Shown: piece by piece, positions 44,601-54,893 of the stretch
How positions within the stretch are numbered: position 1 is the stretch's first letter
How the letters are laid out: each line of letters begins with the position of its first letter
Assembly: GCF_963678635.1 (NCBI RefSeq)
Contig: NC_087066.1
Span: forward strand, 62,052,054 to 62,116,053
Origin: Symsagittifera roscoffensis
Taxonomy: Eukaryota > Xenacoelomorpha > Acoela > Convolutidae
DNA length: 64,000 bases
Direction of reading: 5' to 3'
The notes under the pieces: model-generated
Told to the model about the DNA's origin: nothing
What the model saw: the letters and a program-made list of their open reading frames with translations, nothing else
The model's database searches: none
Position numbers and translations under genes: made by a program

Positions 44601-46700
44601 ATTTCAAAATTGCATAGCTATTAAAGCTTGCTTAGAAACACTTTAATTTTTTTGCGAGTCGATTTAGTTCACGAAATAACTTGCAATACTTTGAAGTTTC
44701 ATAGCTTGAATAGCTTGCTTCGAAAACTTAAGGTTTTTTGCGAAATGATTCAATGTATGATATTACGCGAAGTGTTTCAATGTAGCGTGAGACTTTGCAT
44801 ACAAAAATTAAACTTTTTGCGAACCGATTCGATCTACGAAATAACTTGAATGAATTCAAATTTTATCAACTTTCTTGGAAAATTTTTAGTTTTTCTCGTA
44901 CTGATTTGGTTTATGAAATAACTGGAAACAATTCAAAGTGTCATAGCTCAAAAGTTTGTTTCAACAAAATTTTCGTGAACCAAGTCAGTCTATTCAATAT
45001 TCAGTCTCTGAAAAAACTTGTAATAATTCAAAATTTCATAGCTTTAAAAGTTTGCTTAGAAATTTTACACTTTTCGCCAACTGATTCAATCTATGAAAAT
45101 ATTTGAAACACTTCAGAGTTTCATAATTTGACAAGAGCGCTTCGAAAAATTTAAGCTTTTCGTGAACCGGTTCAGTCTAGGAAAAAATCAGAAAGAATTC
45201 AAAATTTCAGATATTTAAAAGCTTTCTAAGAACAAATGAAGTTTTTTTGCAAATTGATTCGATTACTTGAATAACTTGAAGTATTTCAAAATTTTTGGCC
45301 AAAAAATCTGTTTTAGAAAATTTAAATTTTTGGCGAATTGATTCAATTTATGAAGTTTCATAGCCTTAAGCCTTGCTTTAAAAAAACTTGAATTATCTGC
45401 AAATTGATCCTGTCTATGAATTAAATGTAAATTTTTAACCGTTCCATAGCTTTAAAAGCTTGCTTAGAAAAACTTCAAACTTTTCCCCAAGCAATTTAGT
45501 CCACAAAATAATTTACAATATCTCAAAGTTTCATAGCGTGATAAGCTTGCTTCGAAAACTTAAAAGCTTTTCTCGGAATCATTCGATTTATGAACTGATT
45601 TGAAAACTTCAAATTTGCAGAGCGCTAATAGCTTGCTTAGAAAAACTTCAATTTTTTGCGAACGGATTCGGTTTACAAAATAACCTGAAAATGGTCAAAG
45701 TTTCATAGCTGGAATATTTTGCATAGAAAACCCTAAGCTTTTTGCGACCCGATTTAGTCTATGAAACGAATTGAAATGTTTCAAAAGTTCATAGCTTTAA
45801 AAGCTTGTTTAAAAAACCCACAGCTTTTTGCGGTCCGATTCCGATTTAGCCTATGAAATAACTTGTAATAATTCAAAATTTCACAGCTCTAAAATCTTGC
45901 TGAGAAAAATTTACAGTTTTCGCGGACCGATTCAGTCTATGAAATAAACTGAATTAAATCAAAAGTTCATGGTTTTAAATGCTTTAGAAAAAGTTTATGC
46001 TTTTCGCGAACCGATTTAGTCCACAAAATAACTTGCAGTTTTTCAAAGTTTCATAGCTTGATTGGCTTGCTTCGAAAAAAATTCATCGAGATGAACCGGT
46101 TTTTGAACAAGCTCGAAATATTTCAAAATTGCATAGCTATTAAAGCTTGCTTAGAAACACTTTAATTTTTTTGCGAGTCGATTTAGTTCACGAAATAACT
46201 TGCAATACTTTGAAGTTTCATAGCTTGAATAGCTTGCTTCGAAAACTTAAAGTTTTTTGCGAAATGATTCAATGTATGATATTACGCGAAGTGTTTCAAT
46301 GTAGCGTGAGACTTTGCATACAAAAATTAAACTTTTTGCGAACCGATTCGATCTACGAAATAACTTGAATGAATTCAAATTTTATCAACTTTCTTGGAAA
46401 ATTTTTAGTTTTTCTCGTACTGATTTGGTTTATGAAATAACTGGAAACAATTCAAAATGTCATAGCTCAATAGTTTGTTTCAACAAAGTTATACTTTTCG
46501 TGAACCAAGTCAGTCTATGCAATAACTTATGTTTTCTAGAAAAACTTTACTTCTTTGAAACCGATTCGCTCTCTAAAACAACTTGAAATATTTCAAAGTT
46601 TCATAGCTTGAATACCTTGATAAGATTAACTTCAATCTTTCGAGAACTGATTCGTTCTATGAAACCTTAAGTTTTTCAAACTGATTTACGATATGGCTCA
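35640..46700 (+). repeat. AT-rich satellite with higher-order repeats, left block
   Basis: About 11 kb of monomers of roughly 85-90 bp, each with TTCGCGAACCGATTCAGTC, TATGAAATAACTTG, TTCATAGCTT and GCTTAGAAAA or GCTTCGAAAA. Monomers are grouped into higher-order units. In 40.3-46.7 kb the same block recurs at 40,377, 41,884, 43,110, 44,628 and 46,147 (steps 1,507, 1,226, 1,518, 1,519). In 36.5-38.7 kb a different unit repeats with period about 1,100 (36,541/37,643; 37,138/38,238). The recurring 73-159-residue frames are by-products of the satellite, not genes. Confidence 0.93.
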
Positions 46701-47110
46701 ACATGAAACTGTTCATAGTTTTTTTGCTTGGATAGGTTGATCAAAGCAACAACTATTTTTTTGCGAGCCAATTGATTATTGGAGGCGGGCTTGCTAGTTA
46801 CAATCAAATGTTGCAAGAAATACCAAGATGATGTGTCCTCAGTTGATCAATGATATCTGATTAGATTATTTGACAACAAGTGTCAAATCAAACAGAAAAT
46901 AAGAGCGCAAATTCGCTCAAGAGCAAAAAAAGCCTTTGAGAAAGGTATCTTCATCTGAAAATAAAGTTTTTTCCTCTTTGTGCTTTTTTCAAGCAACAAA
47001 TTCAGCTCTTCAAAAATTTGTCATTCGTCTTATTTATTTCTTCTCTCCCGCTTTTAAAAATCCCAGATTGAAAAAAAAAACAAATCAAAGACTTCTCATT
47101 TTTCTAGCTA

Positions 47111-47370
47111 ATGGCTGGGACCCCTAAAAACATTGAATTGAAACAAGGAGAATTAGTGGATTTTGATCCTTCATCCGCCACACTAGTTGTATTTGCTTCA
47201 AGCCAGTACAACTCGTCTCTCTCACTCCTCCAGCTTAGTCTGTTAAAAAACTGTTTGTTCTATGCGACAACGACCACAAAGTTGAATTTTCTGAAAACTT
47301 ACTCAGTAGGCTTGTCTCTCTTACTAAAATAGATACAAAAGATCAAAGTGCTTTTGATCAAAAAGCATAA
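47111..47370 (+). CDS. Possible two-exon small gene, left arm
   Basis: ATG at 47,111 opens MAGTPKNIELKQGELVDF. A candidate 50-bp intron (47,189 GTATTT ... CTTAG 47,238, pyrimidine-rich before the AG) joins in phase to a second frame, KKLFVLCDNDHKVEFSENLL, ending at a TAA at 47,368-47,370, for about 69 residues. The second frame is closed immediately upstream by a stop that includes the AG, which favours splicing. The unspliced alternative is a 73-residue frame without this second segment. Function not recognised. The same sequence is in the other arm. Confidence 0.3.
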
Positions 47371-48477
47371 TAATTAAGCGGATACTGCTAACAAATGAAA
47401 AACTTCACATTCCGGTTGTCGCTTCTTGACGTCTAATAAAAAAAAATTGCTCCACAAAGTTGAGCACCCCAAGATATTCAACTAGAAAACATCAAAGTGT
47501 CAATCACTGATATTACTCTATATCAGAGGAACTATAGCACATAAGTGAATTATGTGTCACATATTACCTAAGCCAATGCTTTAATTCTGTAATAGTTTTG
47601 TTTCAATTGGCCTTGTCGCACGTCAAAATCTATAACAACAGACATCAAATTGCATGCATCATCCTGTAAAAACGCTGCCAAACGAAGTAACGTTAATCTA
47701 GGCTATACAACCAGACTTATCCTTTTTAAATTGAACTCGAAAGTCATAACCAAGGTTTATGAATGCAAAGTAGACGGATCCTATTAAACGCTAGTGAGAT
47801 TTTTTCCAGAATTTTAGTCTGTCTGTAAATCTGAAAGATGGGAGCGTCAATAATCATCAAAATATTTTTTTTTGGTATGTCCAGCGTTAGCCATTGGATG
47901 TAACACTGCATCTTTTGATTCGTTCGCTTGCACTTAGAAAGAACCTACTCATTGTATCTTTACTGTACTAAGTAAGTTTGACTGATTTAAGAGTGGTTAA
48001 AAGGAGTACAGTTGTTAAATTATCAAAGATTGCACTATTGCATCTATTCGTGATTCCCGAGCAAGGAACACTAAACCTTTGTTGCTAAGAATTTTACATA
48101 AATTACAAACTTTCATGTTCATCATAATATTGTCATCTCACACAGAAATAGTGTCTGTTCATAACAAAAAACAAGGTCTTGATATGGATACGGGCTTAAC
48201 GACAAATATCTCGTTCAGCAAAAAACACTTATCATAAAGCCGGTGAACCACAAAGCTTTCATGATGCATAGTAAAACTCTGGTGCAAGCCTTCTTTTCGA
48301 ACCAGGTCAAAAAGACTACGAAGCTCATCCAGGAACCAAACTAGATTGCATTCTGTTTAATAGTTTTTAAATGCTACGAAAAGCCGATTTGATTCTTCTA
48401 AGAAAGAGCATACATCAATTCTAGAGCGAACATAAACTCATTATGAACATTATGAATACAATAATGCTGTCACTTGA

Positions 48478-48723
48478 AAGCCCACTATTAGTCGGCTATG
48501 TTCTGAGGTAAAATACTTTTTTAGAGACCAATGGCAATGTTCCCTGGCCTATCCATTGTCCGAAATTTTTTCTCCTGTGCAAACAATCGCTAAACGCTAT
48601 AAACGGTTACCAATTTTAAACAAGGATAGTATTCATTTTATTGATCCATTTACTCTGCAAACTTTTATATCAGCCAATCGACAGGTTTCGATAAAACTGT
48701 TGATGACAAAAATTCTTGAATAG
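48478..48723 (+). other. Coding-like segment of 81 codons, left arm
   Basis: Open frame without an ATG start, containing YFFRDQWQCSLAYPLSEIFS and DPFTLQTFISANRQVSIKLL. The corresponding right-arm sequence (about 57,805-57,560, minus) is also open and differs at many codons, mostly replacements. It may be an exon of an unknown gene or a mobile-element fragment. Confidence 0.3.
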
Positions 48724-49577
48724 AATTGACACCGCAAGTTAGTCCTGAGCTCTTTAAACGAAAAGAGATCGAGCAGCAATTAAAGCACTCATTAGTTTCC
48801 AGCCGAGATGCTTTTTTCTTCAATTATGCCAAAATGCAGCAGTTTTGGAGTGGGCGTGGTTCCGGTTCAAACGTGGTTGAGGGGGGGGGTTTCAAAAGGG
48901 CAAGCAACGCAAGGAGTAGATGTCAACGGAATCGTTTTGCAATTTGAGAAAATTTAGGTTTACAAATTGAGTAGGCCGTACACTCGTTTTTCAAAACTTT
49001 CGCCTTACTCATTTTTTAAACGCAATCATTCTCGCAAAAATGGCATGTCGCAAAATATAAAGTGAGAAAAATCCATTTTAATTGTTTTTAAATGGGCTAC
49101 AATCAGAATTAAGTTTGATAAAAACAATAGATGTTTATCTACTTTTTTTTTATTCCAATTTGTTGTTTCAGTGTAACATGGGATTTGATTATAATGATAA
49201 TCATATCAAGATTGCTCTGACTTAAGTTGTTTGTTTTGTGATAAATGAGAAGACAACCAACCTTTATAAAAAAGGGAAAGTATGGAAATTTGCAAAAAAT
49301 AATACTTTTTGCTTTTATTGGAAAATTTTTGTTGGCTTGTTGCTGTTTTGCGACTTAACAGCGCTGATATTCTGTTTGAGATCTTGGATGTCGGTTAGAA
49401 GTGGTTAATTACACTTTTACTCTTGTTGCATATATCAAACTTTTTCATATAAGATATTATATCCCTTTTGTAACAGCATGAGAAATAAATCAAAACACAA
49501 AAAAGTGGTGAAAGGAAAAAACGTAGCTTTAAAAAAATTGACATCAAAAACATGTGTATTTACCAAAATATTTTCGC

Positions 49578-49764
49578 CTCGGATAAAAAAGTTACTTTAC
49601 TTTAAGACCATTTATCCACGGTGGAAAGGACCAACACAAGAGCTGTACAGCTCATCACTGCGAACCGCTGTTGTGCCCTTGTTTAAGAACTACATGCTAA
49701 TTGTTTTGGTTATTTTTCTGGGCTGGGTAATGTTGCTTCACCCTCAAGCAACGAGCACGGATCA
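49578..49764. repeat. Dispersed ~180-bp repeat, copy 2, left-arm-specific insertion
   Basis: Related to 30,877-31,070. The right palindrome arm lacks it: there, near 56,705, flanking sequences are directly joined. The left copy is bordered by TAAA on both sides, a possible short target duplication. Confidence 0.75.
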
Positions 49765-50099
49765 TGGTAAACAAAATAGCTCATTTTGTCAAAACAACGA
49801 TAAAACAGTCATCCTGAAAACAATCAGAAATTCTAGTAAACTTTTATATGATAGCGTGTTCTGTAAACATTTTCAATAGTTAGTGACTACGCAGATGTAA
49901 AATTTGACAACACTGCTCGTATCAAGGCCAAGCCCTGAATGTCCCGACTGCCTTTTAAGGTTTATGGAGCAAAATTAACATAAAAAAGTTAAATGTAATA
50001 AAATAAAGTGAAAAAACTTTTTCTAAAACTTGAAACTTTTTTATGAAAATCATCTTGAAAAGTTCATGTTACCATTCAAGGTTTGGACCAAAAAATGAA

Positions 50100-50290
50100 A
50101 GAAAATCAGTCAAAAATTACATATTTTGGACCCAGAAACTGCTAAAGAGTTAATAGGAATAAACCCACAATTCGATATTGAAAACGCGACTATTTATATG
50201 TTTCGATATAGAACTAAGCAGCTGCTGTTTTTTGAAAAGTTTAGCAGTATTCTAACATTGATTTTTGAATACCTTTTAACTGCCTTAAAA
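50100..50290 (+). other. Coding-like segment, left arm
   Basis: The frame reads HILDPETAKELIGINPQF, then ATIYMFRYRTKQLLFFEK, ending at a TGA. In the right arm (56,451-56,200, minus) the same frame continues because that codon is TGG. Unrecognised; probably an exon or remnant. Confidence 0.3.
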
Positions 50291-51672
50291 TGAACCAATT
50301 TGCGTTTTCACTCGTAATGTATGGTGCCTTTTTGTCAGTTCACGTGGCAGGTAATGTGATTTTTGTCTGTTAATCCGTTGTTGCTACCCTTATTTTGAAG
50401 TTGCTGAGCGTTGGTGAGCAAGTTTAGCAATTCAATTGGCAGAGCTAATGTTTTAAATTAGAACAAGAATGGTCGTATCACAGCCCTGAATGTTCCGATT
50501 GCCTTGTAAGGGCTACAGAGCAGTAAAAACATGAAAAAAAAGTATTGTAAAAAAAAAAAATGAAATAAAAAAAAATGGAGATTTTTTGTGAAAACATACC
50601 CCCACTCGCCATATAAAGTACAAAAGAATAGATTTCGCTCCTTGTAACTAATCAATTATGGCAAATAAGCTTCTTTCAACCAATTGGAGCAATTTCTAAG
50701 ACGGATTAATTCTCCGCTCAAGCGTTAAGAGCGCGAAATATATCGCGCGTTAGTTGTTTCAAATTGGCCGAAATGGTAATATTTAAACCGCCATAACTTT
50801 ACGAAAACTGATCACAGGTGAAATATCTTTTCAAATTTGAGCTCAAGAAAAGATTGTTTTTGGATTGAAATAAAACAATTTGTCAAAAAGTGCTAATTAA
50901 AAAGTCGAAATTTTTCTGAAGGAAAAGAAACCCACCCCGAGCCCAAATATTCCGTTACTTTCGTATCAAAAGTCAGAACATTTAGTGCCTGGTTTTCACA
51001 TTCAATTTTGTTGGAGGTAAAAAACTAACTTTTTTGACTGCTGGCTAGAATCAAATTTCCTTTCTGATCTTATCCCGGGTTGACGTCCATATAATAAAAA
51101 TGCTTGTCAAATAATTTCATATATAGAGTCTTTAATTCAATTACCATGGAAGGAAACTGTATGATGAAATTTTTCCATCAAGAATAGAACAAACATTTCT
51201 TACTTTGAATAAAGAGTGATACTAACTTTGGAATAAAAAAAGTCTGAAGAACGCTCATCATAAAGTTTCCATCATAAAAATTGTTTAATGTGCATTTTTC
51301 CACTAAAAAACCAAAAAATTGAATTTAAAAAACTCCACAAGCTCCACTCTGTGCTAATATAATCAATTTACAAAAAAAATGATTTCCAACTTTGATTTTT
51401 TGTCAAAACTTAGCCCTTGCTGAATTTTCACACAACAGATGCGAAAAGCTAAAAACAAATGGCTTTGTCTTAACCACTAAATTTTTCATAGTAGAAGTTT
51501 TCTAGTCATCTACAGGGAAGTATATTTTTTTGTAATAAAACTAAGTTTCAAAGGTAGAACACTAGTTTTCAACGCTGAGCAGTGAATGCTATTAATCTCT
51601 GGGTTCTTTTTTGTTTGAATGCTATTTTGTTAAATGTATTTCGTTCGTTTTTACTGTCATAAGTTGCAAAAC

Positions 51673-52624
51673 TCATAAGCAAAAAACAGTATGAAACAAA
51701 TTAAACAACATACGTAGATAAAAATTCATAGATAAGTAGCTACTTACGTAGTACATTTTTATGCTTTGTCTTATCATTTTTATGCGCTCAGTTTTTCTCT
51801 TAAAACAAAAATTATAAAAACTACTATTTGGATCTATTAGTTCTAAGTGAAAACTATATTTTTGATTACAGAGCTTTGAATGATTAGGAAACACCACCCC
51901 AAGCAACTTTTTTCTGCATTTCGTCGAAACTCAGGACAAAAAGAGTAAAAAGTTGGCAACTCGAATGAAGGATGATCCTAAACAGCGTATAGGAATTATG
52001 GATGATTATAATCACTCAGTTCAGATTACAAATTATCAAAAAAAAGGTTTTTTGAGCTTTTTATTGAACAACATCATTTGTTCTATCCAATCCATGCATC
52101 TTTGAAACGTCCAGTTTTACCAATAAAATAATTCTGCATCTTCAATTTTGTCTGGTTGACCCTTACGTGAACTCTGTATAAGATCCAGAGTGATAAACTG
52201 GATGTCGGAAATTTTGCCAGATTCATAGTAACCAACGTTTCCATTCACTTTCAACTTCAGCTGAAGAAGAACAAAAAAAATGAGTTGAATGGTACCATTT
52301 ATACAGTTTTCAGATTTATTCTATTTTTTTTTCTAAAATATTTTTCACAAACTGATTTTTCGGAAACATCTACTTAGTGGGTTTGGGGAGTTATGATGAC
52401 TAGAGAGGACCATTACACTTGCAGGAATTCGACTTCATCGCCATTCGATTCTCAACTTTCCATTCCTTGGCAGTAATTCACAACAACCCTTTGCTCTAAT
52501 CAACACTGGCTTTTTTTCTTTAGGCTTATACTCAACTTGCCTGTTTTTTCTAACCAAAAATTTTCTAACCAAAAGTTTGTAGAATATGTGAAGCAAATTT
52601 TGGTCTTGCAACTTCACAGAGCCT
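51673..52624 (-). pseudogene. Candidate multi-exon gene fragment, left arm
   Basis: Exon A starts after a TTTTCAG acceptor at 52,624 and reads VKLQDQNLLHIFYKLLV, then QVEYKPKEKKPVLIRAKGCC, to about 52,450; its donor is uncertain. Exon B is 52,260-52,121 (140 bp), between a TTCTTCAG acceptor and a GTAAAA donor, reading KVNGNVGYYESGKISDIQF and SSRKGQPDKIEDAELFY. A third frame, 51,929-51,673, reads FPNHSKLCNQKYSFHLELID. Exon B is preserved at the same length with the same splice sites in the right arm, the strongest gene-like signal in the arms. The protein family was not recognised and 5' exons would lie in or beyond the gap. Confidence 0.45.
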
Positions 52625-52791
52625 CTGAAAATTTAACAAGAGTTGTTAAAAACACTAGCTATTAATCACATCATGCATTTAAGGACAGTACTTCCAGAAC
52701 AGTACAGTCAAAACTGCATAGATGAGCGCACGCCAAAAAAAATGCAGTTTATTTTAATTCAAAATTGTTCGTACTTTTCCAAAAGAGTCCC

Positions 52792-52991
52792 NNNNNNNNN
52801 NNNNNNNNNNNNNNNNNNNNNNNNNNNNNNNNNNNNNNNNNNNNNNNNNNNNNNNNNNNNNNNNNNNNNNNNNNNNNNNNNNNNNNNNNNNNNNNNNNNN
52901 NNNNNNNNNNNNNNNNNNNNNNNNNNNNNNNNNNNNNNNNNNNNNNNNNNNNNNNNNNNNNNNNNNNNNNNNNNNNNNNNNNNNNNNNNNN
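52792..52991. other. Assembly gap, 200 N
   Basis: Exactly 200 N, lying in the spacer of the giant palindrome about 7 bp after left-arm homology ends. The right contig contributes about 720 bp (52,992-53,712) before homology resumes in reverse. Confidence 0.95.
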
Positions 52992-53213
52992 TCTTTGATT
53001 TAATCACGTTTATATAAGCAAAATGACTCAGTATTGAACTTCAATTTTTAAGGGTAATGGTCTGACAATTTCCTGAAGTTGTCTTGACTGTCAATTTTTT
53101 TGAATATCAGTTACTAGAATATTTTTGCCTACAAAAATCAAATCGAGTATACCTGTAGCAGCGTAGTTAAAATCGACTTTCTGAATTATTTTTTTTTTCA
53201 ATGCATTTTTAAA

Positions 53214-53505
53214 AGTTTGTCTTAAATTGATTTTTGAAGAGTGATACTAGAGCAATTTATCATAGAAAAATTAAAATCTCTGTATAAGTTTTAGTCATCA
53301 CGTTTGGTTTTGAGTTTTGAAATTGCTGTTCACATCTGATTTATATCATTATAGTTCAGTGCGTTTTAACTCTTTGCTGCGGGTAGGTAACAAAAATTTA
53401 TTATTTTTTCTATTAGCTAAAGTCTCATAGCACGCTAATGCGGGACCATTTGTGAAGTATCCCAAATCTGCATTTTTCTGGTAAAATATTTGAACTAACG
53501 CATGT
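53214..53505 (+). repeat. 291-bp direct repeat in palindrome centre, copy 1
   Basis: Nearly identical to 54,603-54,893 (from AGTTTGTCTTAAATTG to GAACTAACGCATGT). Copy 1 lies in the spacer and copy 2 lies within the right arm. The left arm has no counterpart at the mirrored place. Confidence 0.85.
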
Positions 53506-53868
53506 CATAGTGACACCGTGCGCTGTTTGACCGATTTTTGGTGTATGATCCCATCGAAATTTCAAAAGGCTACTGGGGTGATGTGTCCAAAGGGTGCGCA
53601 AGGTTATCAAAAGTAAGGCATCAACTTTTGTTTTTATACTTTTGAAAGTTCAAGAGTGATCAAAAAATTTTTCTTCACCTGTTTGGTTAAAAAAATTGAG
53701 TTTCGTGAAGGACGTTTTTGGAAAAGTACGAACAATTTTGAATTAAAATAAACTGCATTTTTTTGGCGTGCGCTCATCTATGCAGTTTTTACTGTACTGT
53801 TCTAGAAGTACTGTCCTTAAATGCATGATGTAAGCTAGTGTTTTTAATAACTCTTGTTAAATTTTCAG

Positions 53869-54366
53869 AGGCTTTGTGAAAATGCAAGACCAAAATTTGC
53901 TTCACATATTCTACAAACTTTTGGTTAAAACATTTTTGGTTAGAAAAAACAGGCAAGTTGAGTATAAGCCTAAAGAAAAAAGCCAGTGTTGATTAGAGCA
54001 AAGTGCTGTTGTGAATTACTGCCAAGGAATGGAGAGTTAAGAATCGAATGGCGATGAAGTCGAATTCCTGCAAGTGTAATGGTCCACTCTAGTCATCCTT
54101 ACTCCCCAAATCCACTAAGTAGATGTTTCCGAAAAATCAGTTTGTGAAAAAATAAAAAAAAAATAGAAAAAACCTGAAAACTGTATAAAAGGTACCATTC
54201 AACTCATTTTTTTTGTTTTTCTTCAGCTGAAGGTGATAGTGAATGGAAACGTTGGTTACTATCAATCTGGCACAAATTCCGACATCCAGTTTATCACTCT
54301 GGATCTTATACAGAGTTCACGTAAGGGTCAACCCGACAAAATTGAAGATGCAGAATTATTTTATTG
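53869..54366 (+). pseudogene. Candidate multi-exon gene fragment, right arm
   Basis: Mirror copy of 51,673-52,624. Exon A (from 53,869) carries a one-base shortening of an A run after codons for PKE, which creates a frameshift and an early TGA. Exon B (54,227-54,366) is intact, 140 bp, with CAG acceptor and GTGAAA donor, reading VNGNVGYYQSGTNSDIQF. Downstream, 53 bp including the start of the third frame are deleted between two GTTGC repeats. This copy is a pseudogene relative to the left one. Confidence 0.45.
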
Positions 54367-54602
54367 GTGAAACTGGACATTTCAAAGATGCATGGACAGA
54401 ACAAATGATGTTGTTAAATAAAAAGCTCAAAAACCTTTTTTTTGATAATTTGTAATCTGAACTGAGTGATTATAATCATCCATAATTCCTATACGCTGTT
54501 TAGGATCATCCTTCATTCGAGTTGCTTGGGGTGGTGTTTCCTAATCATTCAAAGCTCTGTAACCAAAAATATAGTTTTCACTTAGAACTAATAGATCCAA
54601 AT

Positions 54603-54893
54603 AGTTTGTCTTAAATTGATTTTTGAAGAGTGATACTAGAGCAATTTATCATAGAAAAATTAAAATCTCTGTATAAGTTTTAGTCATCACGTTTGGTTTT
54701 CAGTTTTGAAATTGCTGTTAACATCTGATTTATATCATTATAGTTCAGTGCGTTTTAACTCTTTGCTGGGGGTAGGTAACAAAATTTATTATTTTTTCTA
54801 TTAGCTAAAGTCTCATAGCACACTAATGCGGGACCATTTGTGAAGTATCCCAAATCAGAATTTTTCTGGTAAAAGATTTGAACTAACGCATGT
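54603..54893 (+). repeat. 291-bp direct repeat, copy 2
   Basis: Second copy of 53,214-53,505, occupying the place where the left arm has an unrelated 230-bp segment (51,593-51,822). Confidence 0.85.

Larger units (their letters stand above)
46701..52784. other. Non-satellite part of left palindrome arm
   Basis: AT-rich DNA with short coding-like segments on both strands, listed separately: 47,111-47,370, 48,478-48,723 and 50,100-50,290 on plus; 51,673-52,624 on minus. Also 49,478-49,880, a plus-strand 133-residue frame that exists only because of a 180-bp insertion. Elsewhere (50,500-51,590 and 47,400-48,100) I see no reliable gene. Confidence 0.5.

Noticed and set aside
40377-46586. Repeated 73-159-residue open frames in the satellite as a gene family
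   Set aside because: They recur with the higher-order period, are low-complexity, change frame with single indels, and have no codon or domain signal; they are satellite by-products.
49478-49879. A 133-residue gene with a possible membrane helix in the left arm
   Set aside because: The frame is created by the 180-bp insertion; the right arm without it has a different, short frame.
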